Positions 41,476-50,202 of a stretch of DNA of 64,000 nt are shown here, piece by piece. Source of the DNA: JBAZKK01 sp041650795 (GTDB lineage: Bacteria; Omnitrophota; Gorgyraeia; Gygaellales; Profunditerraquicolaceae); NCBI GenBank assembly GCA_041650795.1, contig JBAZKK010000003.1, positions 10,640 to 74,639 of the forward strand. The letters run 5' to 3'. Made by a program: the position numbers and the translations under genes. The notes under the pieces were generated by a model. It did not search any database. It was not told the DNA's origin and saw only the letters and a program-made list of their open reading frames with translations. Position 1 is the stretch's first letter. Every line of letters starts with the position of its first letter.

Positions 41476-42027
41476 ATGGCAGCCAGACTATTAGGAAAAT
41501 ACCGTAACGAGATTGTCCCGGAGATGTCCAAGGCCTTTAACCTTACCAACAGGCTGGCGGTGCCTTACATCGAGAAGATCGTAGTGAATATGGGGGTCGG
41601 CGAAGCGCTTCAGGATGTCAAAATACTTGATAAGGCCGCGGAGGAGCTGGGGTTAATTGCAGGCCAAAAGCCCGTCATTAGGCGTGCTAAAAAGGCTATT
41701 TCCAATTTTAAGGTTAAGCAGGGTAATCCCGTGGGATGCAAGGTTACGCTGCGCTCCGGACGCATGTATGAGTTTATGGATAAGCTTATCAATATTGCCT
41801 TGCCGCGCATCCGCGACTTTCGCGGAGTTCCGGCGGATTCCTTTGACCACGCCGGAAACTATACGCTTGGCATTACGGACCAGACGATATTCCCGGAAAT
41901 CGACATAGACAAAACACCACGCACTCAAGGCATGGAGATAACCTTCGTGATAAAAAAGTCTAAAAATAAGGAATATTCCAGGCAGCTCCTGAAGCTTTTC
42001 GGGATGCCATTCAAAACAGAGGATTAA
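41476..42027 (+). CDS. rplE: 50S ribosomal protein L5
   Basis: 183 residues; binds 5S rRNA. It has VPYIEKIVVNMGVGEALQDVKILDKAAEEL (signature), AKKAISNFKVKQGNPVGCKVTLR, LPRIRDFRGVPADSFDHAGNY and the C-terminal ITFVIKKSKNKEYSRQLLKLFGMPF. It is in spc order. Confidence 0.97.
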   Translation: MAARLLGKYRNEIVPEMSKAFNLTNRLAVPYIEKIVVNMGVGEALQDVKILDKAAEELGLIAGQKPVIRRAKKAISNFKVKQGNPVGCKVTLRSGRMYEFMDKLINIALPRIRDFRGVPADSFDHAGNYTLGITDQTIFPEIDIDKTPRTQGMEITFVIKKSKNKEYSRQLLKLFGMPFKTED

Positions 42028-42051
42028 AATACCAGGGAGCTTGATTCATAA

Positions 42052-42237
42052 ATGGCCAAAACATCGCAAATAAACCGCTGGAAGAGAAAACCGAAATTTT
42101 CCACCCGTAAATACAACCGCTGCTCCATCTGCGGCAGGTCGGGCGGATACCTGCGTAGATTCAAGCTTTGTCGTATCTGTTTCAGGGAACTTAGCTGGAA
42201 AGGGCTTATCCCGGGGATAAAAAAAGCCAGCTGGTAG
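42052..42237 (+). CDS. rpsZ: 30S ribosomal protein S14, zinc type (type Z)
   Basis: 61 residues, the short zinc-binding form, with CSIC (residues 24-27) and CRIC (40-43) and the end FRELSWKGLIPGIKKASW. The long zinc-free paralogue rpsN is not in the window. Confidence 0.96.
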   Translation: MAKTSQINRWKRKPKFSTRKYNRCSICGRSGGYLRRFKLCRICFRELSWKGLIPGIKKASW

Positions 42238-42261
42238 CGGCATAACGGAGAAGATGATAAC

Positions 42262-42657
42262 ATGTCAAGGACAGATTTAATCTCAGACGCATTTACAGCC
42301 ATACGCAACGCGATCCTCATAAACAAGGAGAACGTGGACGTGCCGGCTTCCAAAATCCTTAAGGCTATGCTGGAGATACTTAAGCGCCATGAATATATTG
42401 ATAATTTCAAATTCATCGAGGATAAAAAACAGGGGGTCTTGAGGGTTTACCTGAAGTACCTGGCAGGCAAATCTGCCATCCGTAACCTAAAGCGCATCTC
42501 GCGCCCTTCGCTGCGCTTTTACGTTAAGAGCAAAAAGGTGCCGGTAGTTTTAAGGGGCAGGGGATTGGCGTTTATCTCGACATCCAAAGGCATACTAACC
42601 GATAATGAAGCCAGGGAACAAGGGGTAGGAGGCGAAATAATCGCCTACGTTTGGTAA
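42262..42657 (+). CDS. rpsH: 30S ribosomal protein S8
   Basis: 131 residues. It has DLISDAFTAIRNAILINKENVDVPASKILKAMLEIL, RISRPSLRFYVKSKKVP and the signature GRGLAFISTSKGILTDNEAREQGVGGEIIAYVW. In E. coli S8 is the spc-operon repressor acting in the rplE region; no matching site was looked for in detail. Confidence 0.97.
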   Translation: MSRTDLISDAFTAIRNAILINKENVDVPASKILKAMLEILKRHEYIDNFKFIEDKKQGVLRVYLKYLAGKSAIRNLKRISRPSLRFYVKSKKVPVVLRGRGLAFISTSKGILTDNEAREQGVGGEIIAYVW

Positions 42658-42666
42658 GGTATAAAT

Positions 42667-43221
42667 ATGTCAAGAATAGGCAAGAAACCCGTAGCAATAC
42701 CTCAGGGCATTAAGGTTGAAGCAAAAGACGGGGCAGTTATGATAGAAGGCCCTAAGGGTAAAATCAGCCGCGCGATACCCGACCGCATCAAGCTGGAAAT
42801 CAAGGATAACCAGGTTTGGGTTAGCCGCGTAGCTGATACCAAGATGGATAAGTCCCTGCACGGGCTCTGGCGGGTTTTAATATCAAATATGATCAAGGGG
42901 GCGGCAGAAGGTTATGCCAAGGAACTTGAGATTATCGGGGTAGGGTATAAGGCCCAGGTCCAGGGCGATAAACTTACCATACAGTTGGGGTATTCCCATC
43001 CGGTAATATTCAACGCTCCGGAAGGGATAAGGTTCGAGTCTCCCAAACCGACCCAACTGGTGGTCCGCGGCATTGACAAGGAAAAGGTTGGGGAGATGGC
43101 TGCCCGGATACGCGGCAGTTGTCCGCCGGAACCGTACAAAGGCAAAGGTATCCGCTATGCAGGCGAGCACGTTAAGAAGAAGGTTGGTAAGGCCCAGGCC
43201 AGCGGAAGCGGGGCAAAATAA
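42667..43221 (+). CDS. rplF: 50S ribosomal protein L6
   Basis: 184 residues with two related domains. It reads SRIGKKPVAIPQGIKVEAKDGAVMIEGPKG, then LEIIGVGYKAQVQGDKLTIQLGYSHPV and the signature PPEPYKGKGIRYAGEHVKKKVGK. Confidence 0.97.
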   Translation: MSRIGKKPVAIPQGIKVEAKDGAVMIEGPKGKISRAIPDRIKLEIKDNQVWVSRVADTKMDKSLHGLWRVLISNMIKGAAEGYAKELEIIGVGYKAQVQGDKLTIQLGYSHPVIFNAPEGIRFESPKPTQLVVRGIDKEKVGEMAARIRGSCPPEPYKGKGIRYAGEHVKKKVGKAQASGSGAK

Positions 43222-43225
43222 TACC

Positions 43226-43588
43226 ATGAAAGCAAAAACAGAGCTACTGAGATTAAAAAGGCATAAAAGAATACGGGTGCGCCTTCACGGCAGCAGCGAT
43301 AGACCGCGGATGGTAGTGCGGCGCAGCCTGAAGAATATCTATGCCCAGCTGGTGGATGACGCAGCGGCAAAAACAATCGTTTCTTCTTCTACCATGGATA
43401 AGGAAACAAAGCAGGCATCTTCTTATGGCGGCAACGTTAAGGCTGCGCAGTTATTGGGGGAGATCTTTGGCCGCCGGATAAAAGACAAAGGAATCAACCG
43501 CATCGTTTTTGACCGCGCCGGGTATCTTTATCACGGCAGGGTCAAGGCGTTTGCGGAAGGATTAAGAAAGGCAGGACTGGAGTTTTAA
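43226..43588 (+). CDS. rplR: 50S ribosomal protein L18
   Basis: 120 residues; binds 5S rRNA with L5. It has RLKRHKRIRVRLHGSSDRPRMVVRRSLKNIYAQLVDD, AAQLLGEIFGRRIKDKGINRIVFDRAGYLYHGRVKAFAEGLRKAGLEF-type ending. The ATG at 43226 is chosen; an upstream in-frame start lies inside rplF. Confidence 0.96.
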   Translation: MKAKTELLRLKRHKRIRVRLHGSSDRPRMVVRRSLKNIYAQLVDDAAAKTIVSSSTMDKETKQASSYGGNVKAAQLLGEIFGRRIKDKGINRIVFDRAGYLYHGRVKAFAEGLRKAGLEF

Positions 43589-43590
43589 TT

Positions 43591-44112
43591 ATGCGCGAAG
43601 CGACCTTAGAGCAACAGCCGGAATTTTCGGAAAAGGTTATCATGATCAACCGTGTCTCCAAGGTTACCAAAGGAGGCAAAAAGCTTTCTTTTGCGGCACT
43701 GGTAGTTGTCGGAGACGGCAGGGGGAGCGTGGGGTTCGCCATGGGCAAGGCCAACGAAGTAGCTTACGCCATACGCAAGGCATTAACCCGCGCCAAAAGA
43801 CAGCTGGTAAAAATCCCGCTGGAAGGCTCTACTATACCTCACGAATCATTGGGCCTTTTCGGAGCGGCCAAGGTGCTTCTTAAGCCCGCCTCGGAGGGAA
43901 CCGGGGTTATCGCTGCTGCCCCGGTCAGGGCAATATGCGAAGCGGCAGGCATCAAGGATATCCTGACCAAGTGCTTAAAATCAAATAACCCGGTAAATGT
44001 CATCAAGGCCACTATGGCGGCATTACAGGATTTGAAAGCGGTTAAAAAAGATGGAAGAGAAAACGAAAGCGGCAAAGATAACCAGGCCGGCGGCACCCAA
44101 GACCAGGAATAA
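43591..44112 (+). CDS. rpsE: 30S ribosomal protein S5
   Basis: 173 residues; involved in decoding fidelity. It has EKVIMINRVSKVTKGGKKLSFAALVVVGDGRGSVGFAMGKANEV (signature), IPHESLGLFGAAKVLLKPASEGTGVIAAAPVRAICEAAGI and a charged tail. The expected next gene, rpmD (L30), is absent, and rplO overlaps the tail by up to 62 bases. Confidence 0.97.
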   Translation: MREATLEQQPEFSEKVIMINRVSKVTKGGKKLSFAALVVVGDGRGSVGFAMGKANEVAYAIRKALTRAKRQLVKIPLEGSTIPHESLGLFGAAKVLLKPASEGTGVIAAAPVRAICEAAGIKDILTKCLKSNNPVNVIKATMAALQDLKAVKKDGRENESGKDNQAGGTQDQE

Positions 44113-44638
44113 GGCGCTTCCCCGGGGAAAACCTGCCAAGGCGGCCCACCTTGCTAAAAAACACAGGGAGGCTGTGACCGGCCAGGAAAGTATCGTCGGG
44201 CTGCATAAGCTTTCCGTGCCCGAAGGAGCGCATAAAGCCAAGAGGATACTCGGCCGCGGCTCAAGTTCCGGACACGGGAAAACTTCTACGCGAGGCAGCA
44301 AAGGACAGACCTCGCGCAGCGGAAGGGATTTTTATCCCGGTTTTGAGGGAGGGCAAACGCCGATAATCCGCCGGATACCTAAACGCGGATTCACAAATAA
44401 ATTCCGCAGGGAATACCAGATTATTAATTTAGAGGAGCTTAACCGGATAAAGGAAACCACGGTTACCGTCGAGATTCTCAAGGGTAAGGGCCTTATCAAA
44501 AAAGCCGGTATCCCCGTAAAGATACTGGGCGACGGCGAGGTTAAAAACGCCCTGACCGTGCAGGTTCACGCCGTATCCAAGCAGGCAGCGGACAAGATTG
44601 CGAAGGCCGGCGGCAAGGTAGAATTGGTTGATGCTTAA
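44051..44638 (+). CDS. rplO: 50S ribosomal protein L15 with N-terminal extension
   Basis: 195 residues if read from ATG 44051. The conserved part begins near residue 53 (LHKLSVPEGAHKAKRILGRG) and continues SSGHGKTSTRGSKGQTSRSG, GFEGGQTPIIRRIPKRGF and ends KIAKAGGKVELVDA. The first 50 residues are Lys/Ala/Pro-rich and are not part of normal L15 (about 145-150 residues). A GTG at 44174 would give a more typical 154 residues, but its AGGGAGG lies only two bases upstream, which is too close. From 44051 the gene overlaps rpsE by 62 bases. The start is therefore uncertain; the identity is not. Confidence 0.93.
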   Translation: MEEKTKAAKITRPAAPKTRNKALPRGKPAKAAHLAKKHREAVTGQESIVGLHKLSVPEGAHKAKRILGRGSSSGHGKTSTRGSKGQTSRSGRDFYPGFEGGQTPIIRRIPKRGFTNKFRREYQIINLEELNRIKETTVTVEILKGKGLIKKAGIPVKILGDGEVKNALTVQVHAVSKQAADKIAKAGGKVELVDA

Positions 44639-45977
44639 CGCGCTAGTTAATTCCTTTAAGATACCGGACCTTAAGAAAAAGCTCTTTATTACCCTCGGCC
44701 TCTTGACGATATACCGCATGGGTTGTTATGTCCCGACACCCGGCATTGACGGGTCGGCGCTGGCGGAATTCTTTACCCGCATGGCCAGGACGCAGGGGGG
44801 CACGCTCTTTGGCATCATCAATATGTTTTCCGGCGGAGCCATGGAGAGATTAACCATCTTTGCGCTCGGCATTATGCCGTATATATCCTCTTCGATTATA
44901 CTGCAGCTTTTGACCGCGGTAATACCGTCCTTAGAGAAACTTGCCAAGGAAGGGAGGGCGGGGGTGGAGAAGATAAACCAATACACCCGTTACGGGACGG
45001 TTGGATTGGCGCTCATACAATCATTCTTTATCGCGCTATGGCTGGAAAGTCCTAGCCGCTTTGAGGGCTTGAGGATTGTATTATATCCGGGATGGGGATT
45101 CCGGATCCTGACGGTATTGACCCTTACCACCGGCACGATATTCATAATGTGGCTGGGGGAACAAATCCAGGAGCGCGGTATCGGCAACGGCATATCGCTG
45201 GTTATTACCGCCGGCATTATTTCAAGAATACCGGCTGCTTTCCATCAGCTTTATGTATTGATATCGCCGTTTACCCCTGCGAACCGCCAGATCCAGCCGA
45301 TAACGCTCGTGATTATGGCAGTTCTCCTGGTAGGGGTAATATTCGCGGTGGTCCTGATAACCCAGGGGCAACGCAAGATTCCGGTGCAGTACGCCAGGCG
45401 GGTGGTGGGCAGAAAGATATTCGGAGGCCAGAGCACCTACATACCTCTGAAGGTTGATACCTCCGGCGTCATTGCCATTATATTTGCGCAGTCGCTGATC
45501 CTATTTCCCGCGACGATGGCCTCATTCATACCTAACCCCGCATTTCAACGAATGGCGCAGGGCCTGGTCAGGGGGCATCTGCTTTACACGGTAATCTACG
45601 CTCTTTTGATAATATTTTTCTGTTATTTTTATACCGCAATCGTATTCAACCCGGTTGACCTTTCGGAGAATATGAAGAAATACGGCGGGTTTATCCCGGG
45701 GATCCGTCCGGGCAGTTCCACTGCCGAATTCCTGGATTACGTCATGGTAAGAATTACCCTGGCGGGAGCCGTATTTATAGCCTTTATAGCGATATTCCCG
45801 GATTTCTTGATGGCCTGGCTTAAGGTTCCGTATCTGGTAGCTTCCTTCTTCGGAGGAACCGGTATATTGATTATTGTAGGCGTAATGCTTGATACCATTA
45901 AGCAGATTGAGTCGCATCTGGTGATGCATCACTATGAAGGTTTCTTAAAAGCAGGGCGTATCAGGGGCAGAAGATAA
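44631..45977 (+). CDS. secY: Preprotein translocase subunit SecY
   Basis: 448 residues with ten predicted transmembrane helices; the protein-conducting channel. It starts MLNALVNSFKIPDLKKKLFITL, has the signature region YRMGCYVPTPGID, GGAMERLTIFALGIMPYISSSIILQLL, GIGNGISLVITAGIIS, and ends in DTIKQIESHLVMHHYEGFL. A TTG three bases upstream (44628) is an alternative start with better ribosome-site spacing. It overlaps rplO by 8 bases and shares one base with adk. Confidence 0.97.
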   Translation: MLNALVNSFKIPDLKKKLFITLGLLTIYRMGCYVPTPGIDGSALAEFFTRMARTQGGTLFGIINMFSGGAMERLTIFALGIMPYISSSIILQLLTAVIPSLEKLAKEGRAGVEKINQYTRYGTVGLALIQSFFIALWLESPSRFEGLRIVLYPGWGFRILTVLTLTTGTIFIMWLGEQIQERGIGNGISLVITAGIISRIPAAFHQLYVLISPFTPANRQIQPITLVIMAVLLVGVIFAVVLITQGQRKIPVQYARRVVGRKIFGGQSTYIPLKVDTSGVIAIIFAQSLILFPATMASFIPNPAFQRMAQGLVRGHLLYTVIYALLIIFFCYFYTAIVFNPVDLSENMKKYGGFIPGIRPGSSTAEFLDYVMVRITLAGAVFIAFIAIFPDFLMAWLKVPYLVASFFGGTGILIIVGVMLDTIKQIESHLVMHHYEGFLKAGRIRGRR

Positions 45978-46642
45978 TGAACATAATCTTACTGGGGCCT
46001 CCCGGAGCAGGCAAGGGGACGCAGGCAAAGGTCCTGGCGGCAAAAATCAACCTTCCTCACATAGCTACCGGTGATATCCTGCGGCAGAACGTGGCAGAAG
46101 GCACTGAATTAGGACGCAAGGCCCAAGGCTTCATGAATAAGGGCGAATTGGTTCCGGATACCCTGGTAACACAGATGGTCTTGGAGAGGATTGGCGCAGA
46201 AGATACCCAGGTAGGTTTTATACTGGACGGTTATCCCCGTAACCTCACTCAAGCCGAATCCTTAAACGCTGACCTGAAGAGAAAAAGCCGTTCCATAGAC
46301 ATTGTTTTTTATCTGGATGCCAGCGAAGAGGTTATAATCCAAAGGCTTTCCGGAAGGCTGGTTTGCACTAAATGCGGAAGTAATTTTCACGTCAAGAATA
46401 TGCCGCCCAAGATTGCCATGATTTGCGATAAATGCGGTAGCCCTCTTTATCACCGCAGCGACGATAATGAGGGCACCATCAGGAACCGCCTGGAGGTCTA
46501 CCGTAAGGAATCGCACCCGCTCATTGAGTATTACAGAAGCAAAAAGGCGCTTGAGAGCATCGCAGCAGACAATGATCCGGTGATAGTGCTGGATGAAATG
46601 GTGCGCCTGATCAACGACAAGCGTGATTCCATTAAAGTCTGA
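45977..46642 (+). CDS. adk: Adenylate kinase, zinc-lid form
   Basis: 221 residues; interconverts ATP + AMP and 2 ADP. It has the P loop GPPGAGKGTQ (residues 7-16), HIATGDILRQ, the signature FILDGYPRNLTQA and a lid with CTKCGSNFHV and CDKCGSP, a four-cysteine zinc site as in Gram-positive adenylate kinases. adk-map-infA after secY is the classic arrangement. Confidence 0.97.
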   Translation: MNIILLGPPGAGKGTQAKVLAAKINLPHIATGDILRQNVAEGTELGRKAQGFMNKGELVPDTLVTQMVLERIGAEDTQVGFILDGYPRNLTQAESLNADLKRKSRSIDIVFYLDASEEVIIQRLSGRLVCTKCGSNFHVKNMPPKIAMICDKCGSPLYHRSDDNEGTIRNRLEVYRKESHPLIEYYRSKKALESIAADNDPVIVLDEMVRLINDKRDSIKV

Positions 46643-47375
46643 AGAGGACCTGCGGATATTAAGCGAGGCCGGCAGGATTCTGGCAGGAGTAATACAGCGG
46701 CTCGAAGGTTGCGTAAGACCCGGCGTTTCGACCGCAGAGGTTTCTTCATTGGCAGAAGAGCTCATCTGCCAGGCAAATTGCAGGCCGGCATTCAAAGGTT
46801 ACCGGGGGTATCCGGCAGCAGCCTGCGTTTCTCTTAACGAAGAGGTGGTTCACGGGATACCCGGCCCGAGGATAATTACCGACGGAGATATTGTCAGCAT
46901 TGATGTCGGCATTGAATACGAAGGGTATTTTGTGGACAGTGCGGTGACGCTCCCGGTGGGAAAAGTTGAGTCCCGCACGAGGAAGCTCATTGAAGTGACC
47001 CGCAAGGCATTATCGGAAGGAATACGGCAGGCGCGGGTAAATAACCGTCTTTTTGACATCTCTTATGCAGTCCAGCGCTGCGTGGAAAAAAACGGTTTCT
47101 CGGTAGTGCGGGATTTTGTAGGCCACGGGATAGGCAGAGAGCTGCACGAAGAGCCGGAGATACCGAATTTCGGTCAGCCCCGCCGCGGGATCCCTTTAAA
47201 AAAGGGGATGGTCCTGGCGATTGAGCCGATGGTAAATATGGGGGGTTGGGAGACCAGGGTGCTGGATAACGGCTGGACGGCGGTAACTAAAGACGGCACG
47301 CCTTCAGCGCATTTCGAGCATACCATAGCGATAACGGACGAAGGGCCAAAAATATTGACGCATTTAAATGGCTAA
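46623..47375 (+). CDS. map: Methionine aminopeptidase, type I
   Basis: 250 residues; removes the N-terminal Met from nascent proteins. Metal ligands are visible in VSIDVGIEYEGYFVDSAVT (two Asp), GHGIGRELHEEPEIPNFG (His), LAIEPMVN (Glu) and FEHTIAIT (Glu). The start is GTG at 46623, 20 bases inside adk; the N terminus IPLKSEEDLRILSEAGRI fits the family. Confidence 0.96.
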   Translation: MIPLKSEEDLRILSEAGRILAGVIQRLEGCVRPGVSTAEVSSLAEELICQANCRPAFKGYRGYPAAACVSLNEEVVHGIPGPRIITDGDIVSIDVGIEYEGYFVDSAVTLPVGKVESRTRKLIEVTRKALSEGIRQARVNNRLFDISYAVQRCVEKNGFSVVRDFVGHGIGRELHEEPEIPNFGQPRRGIPLKKGMVLAIEPMVNMGGWETRVLDNGWTAVTKDGTPSAHFEHTIAITDEGPKILTHLNG

Positions 47376-47586
47376 AGAAGATTTAATCGAAACCGAAGGC
47401 ACGATTATAGAAGCCCTCCCCAATGCGATGTTCAGGGTGCAGCTGGAAAATCAACATATCGTGTTAGCGCATGTCTCGGGAAAAATGCGCATGAATTTTA
47501 TCAGGATATTGCCGGGAGATAAGGTGAAGCTGGAGCTGTCCCCTTATGACCTAAGCCGAGGCAGGATAACATTCAGGTTAAAATAG
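47368..47586 (+). CDS. infA: Translation initiation factor IF-1
   Basis: 72 residues, a single OB fold: MAKEDLIETEGTIIEALPNAMFRV, HVSGKMRMNFIRILPGDKVKLELSPYDLSRGRITFR-type sequence. The length is standard. It overlaps map by 8 bases and is followed after one base by rpmJ. Confidence 0.97.
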   Translation: MAKEDLIETEGTIIEALPNAMFRVQLENQHIVLAHVSGKMRMNFIRILPGDKVKLELSPYDLSRGRITFRLK

Positions 47587-47587
47587 G

Positions 47588-47701
47588 ATGAAGGTAAAGG
47601 CATCAATCAGAAAAATTTGCGACAGATGCAAGATTATCCGCCGCAAAGGAGTGGTGCGCGTCATCTGCACCAACCCTAAGCATAAGCAACGGCAGGGATA
47701 A
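47588..47701 (+). CDS. rpmJ: 50S ribosomal protein L36
   Basis: 37 residues: starts MKVKASIRKICDRCKIIRRK and ends in ICTNPKHKQRQG. The zinc ligands are Cys11, Cys14, Cys27 and His32, so it is the zinc form. It lies in its usual place between infA and rpsM. It is easily missed because of its size. Confidence 0.95.
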   Translation: MKVKASIRKICDRCKIIRRKGVVRVICTNPKHKQRQG

Positions 47702-47729
47702 CCTTTGCTAAAAAAGGAGTTTTAGACTT

Positions 47730-48149
47730 ATGCCAAGACTATTAGGTGTAGACATCCCTAAAGAGAAGAGGATGGAGATAGCGCTTACCTATCTTTACGG
47801 CGTCGGCAAGGCTGTGTCCAATCAGATCCTTAAGGAGGCGGGCATCAGCCCGGACATGCGGGCCAAGGACTTAAACGAATCCCAGGTTGCGCAGATCGTC
47901 AATGTCATCCAGAAAGGCACTTATAAGGTAGAGGGTGATTTGCGCCGGGAGATATCCCAGAATATTAAAAGATTGAGCGATATCGGTTCCTGGAGAGGTT
48001 ACCGTCATAAGAAGGGGCTTCCAGTAAGAGGCCAGCGCACCCGTACCAATGCACGCACCCGCAAGGGGCCAAAGCGCAGCGGAACCGTCATGGTCAAAAA
48101 GGCCGAGGATAAAAAACCTGCGGCGCCAGTAAAAGGAGGTAAGGCCTAA
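47730..48149 (+). CDS. rpsM: 30S ribosomal protein S13
   Basis: 139 residues. It has LLGVDIPKEKRMEIALTYLYGVGKAVSNQILKEAGI, LRREISQNIKRLSDIGSWRGYRHKKGLPVRGQRTRTNARTRKG (signature), and a longer than usual Lys/Ala-rich tail after GPKRSG. It shares one base with rpsK. Confidence 0.97.
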   Translation: MPRLLGVDIPKEKRMEIALTYLYGVGKAVSNQILKEAGISPDMRAKDLNESQVAQIVNVIQKGTYKVEGDLRREISQNIKRLSDIGSWRGYRHKKGLPVRGQRTRTNARTRKGPKRSGTVMVKKAEDKKPAAPVKGGKA

Positions 48150-48538
48150 TGGCTACCAAGGATAAGGCGAAGAAAAAGAAGATTGCCAAGGGCATCAGTT
48201 CCGGCATAGCGCATATACGGGCAACCTTTAACAATACGATTATCACTATTACCGATAAGCAGGGCAACGTCCTGGTTTGGTCTGCTCCGGGCGTCGTCGG
48301 TTACGGCGGTTCAAAAAAATCCACGCCTTTCGCAGCACAGGTCGCGGCATCGGACGCCGCCAAGAAAGCCAGGGAGATCGGGATAAAAGAACTCGAGGTT
48401 TGCGTCAAAGGTCCGGGGTTCGGCAGGGAATCCGCAATCCGCGCGCTCCAGGCAGCAGGGATTACCGTTACCTCCATAAAGGACGTAACCCCCATACCGC
48501 ATAATGGCTGCCGTGCCAAAAAGAAAAGGAGAGTGTAA
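48149..48538 (+). CDS. rpsK: 30S ribosomal protein S11
   Basis: 129 residues. It has GIAHIRATFNNTIITITDKQGNVLVWS, GGSKKSTPFAAQVAASDAA, VKGPGFGRESAIRAL and the signature end ITSIKDVTPIPHNGCRAKKKRRV (here VTSIKDVTPIPHNGC). The length is normal. Confidence 0.97.
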   Translation: MATKDKAKKKKIAKGISSGIAHIRATFNNTIITITDKQGNVLVWSAPGVVGYGGSKKSTPFAAQVAASDAAKKAREIGIKELEVCVKGPGFGRESAIRALQAAGITVTSIKDVTPIPHNGCRAKKKRRV

Positions 48539-48541
48539 TAG

Positions 48542-49168
48542 ATGGCTCGTTATACCAAGGCAGTTTGCAGGTTATGCCGGAGGGAAGGCGAAAAATTATT
48601 TCTTAAAGGGAATAAATGCAATACCCCCAAATGCATCTTTGCCAAGAGGAGCACCGCTCCCGGGCAACATGGTTTAAGCAGGGTAAAGCTGTCCAACTAC
48701 GGCCTGCAGCTGAGAGAAAAACAGAAGGTCAAAAGGATATACGGAGTACTGGAAAAACAGTTCCGCAGGTATTTTAAGATTTCCTCTAAATCCAAGGGTG
48801 TCACCGGAAAGGTGCTGCTGCAGATACTTGAGCGCAGGATTGACAACGCTGTGTTCCGGCTGGGATTGGGGGTCTCGCGTCCTCAGAGCCGGCAGCTGGT
48901 ACGGCATAATTTTATTTATGTTAATTCGCGGCGGGTGAACATACCGTCATACCTGGTGAGCAAGGATGACGTCATTGAAGTCCGGGCAAAAGACAAGGCG
49001 CTTGAGCGCGTAAGGGAAAACCTGGAACTCGTCAAAGACAGAAACCCGGTATCCTGGATGGAATTCAATGCCCAGGACTTGAAGGCTAAGGTCCTGAGGC
49101 TTCCGGAGAAGAACGATATACCGGCCGATATCCAGGAGCAGCTTATCGTAGAGTTATACTCCAAGTAA
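48542..49168 (+). CDS. rpsD: 30S ribosomal protein S4, zinc form
   Basis: 208 residues; primary 16S rRNA binder. It has four N-terminal cysteines (CRLC at 9-12, then CNTPKC) typical of the zinc form, LSNYGLQLREKQKVKRIYGVLEKQFRRYF, LLQILERRIDNAVFRLGL and the S4 domain RQLVRHNFIYVNSRRVNIPSYLV. In many bacteria S4 represses the alpha operon. Confidence 0.97.
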   Translation: MARYTKAVCRLCRREGEKLFLKGNKCNTPKCIFAKRSTAPGQHGLSRVKLSNYGLQLREKQKVKRIYGVLEKQFRRYFKISSKSKGVTGKVLLQILERRIDNAVFRLGLGVSRPQSRQLVRHNFIYVNSRRVNIPSYLVSKDDVIEVRAKDKALERVRENLELVKDRNPVSWMEFNAQDLKAKVLRLPEKNDIPADIQEQLIVELYSK

Positions 49169-49204
49169 AAATAAAAATACCAGCAATAAAAAGGAGCCAT
49201 AAAG

Positions 49205-50194
49205 ATGGGGATAAAATGGAGAGATTTTCAGTTACCAAAAAGACTGGAGTGCGATGAATCAAGCTATACCGCCACATACGGAAAATTTATCGCAGCTCCT
49301 TTCGAGAAAGGATACGGCATCACCCTGGCGAACTCGTTAAGGCGCGTACTACTTTCTTCGATCGAAGGGAGTGCGGTGGCCTCGATTAAAATTGCCGGGG
49401 TCAACCATGAATTTTCCACCATCCCCGGGGTATACGAGGACGTAACGGAAATAATACTTAACACCAAAAGCCTGATAATAAATTCCCACTCCAAAATCCC
49501 CAAGACTATCTATATCAAAAAGAGCGATAAGGGAGAGGTCAGGGCTAAGGATATAGAGGCTGACGAAACCATCGAGATCATCAACCCCGAACTGCACATT
49601 GCGACACTCACCAAAGACGCCAAATTTAACGTTGAGATGGAGGTAGCGCGCGGCAGGGGGTACGTTCCGGCAGAGCTTAATAAGCGCGAAGACCAGCCCA
49701 TTGGCACCATCCCGATAGACGCAGTTTTCAGCCCCGTAAAAAGAGTAAATTTTCACGTCGAGAATACCCGCGTGGGCCAGAAAACCGATTATGATAAATT
49801 AATAATAGAGATTTTTACCAACGGGGCCATCAGCCCCAAGGATGCTCTTCTGTATGCATCCAATATCCTGCAGCGCCACCTCGATATCTTTGTCAACTTC
49901 GGGCAGCTTCCGGAGGACGAAATGGAAGAGGAAGTTGAGATGACCAAGGAGGAGGCCGAGCTTTACGAAAAGCTGAAACTCCCGATTTCAGAGCTGGAGC
50001 TATCTGTGCGCAGTTCCAACTGCCTGCGCGAGGCCGGCATCAAGGCTATCGCAGACCTGGTCAAAAAGAGCGAAGAGGAAATGCTGGGATTTAAGAATTT
50101 CGGAAAGAAATCCCTGACCGAAATTAAACAACTGCTGGCGGGAATGAATCTTGCCCTCGGGATGCAGATAGATTCCAAAAAACTGAAGAGGTAG
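49205..50194 (+). CDS. rpoA: DNA-directed RNA polymerase subunit alpha
   Basis: 329 residues. The N-terminal domain has PFEKGYGITLANSLRRVLLSSIEGSAV and HEFSTIPGVYEDVTEIILNTK. An acidic linker (about 240-255) leads to the C-terminal DNA/activator-binding domain, ELSVRSSNCLREAGIKAIADLV and KNFGKKSLTEI. It is in alpha-operon order between rpsD and rplQ. Confidence 0.98.
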   Translation: MGIKWRDFQLPKRLECDESSYTATYGKFIAAPFEKGYGITLANSLRRVLLSSIEGSAVASIKIAGVNHEFSTIPGVYEDVTEIILNTKSLIINSHSKIPKTIYIKKSDKGEVRAKDIEADETIEIINPELHIATLTKDAKFNVEMEVARGRGYVPAELNKREDQPIGTIPIDAVFSPVKRVNFHVENTRVGQKTDYDKLIIEIFTNGAISPKDALLYASNILQRHLDIFVNFGQLPEDEMEEEVEMTKEEAELYEKLKLPISELELSVRSSNCLREAGIKAIADLVKKSEEEMLGFKNFGKKSLTEIKQLLAGMNLALGMQIDSKKLKR

Positions 50195-50202
50195 AGACAG
50201 CA

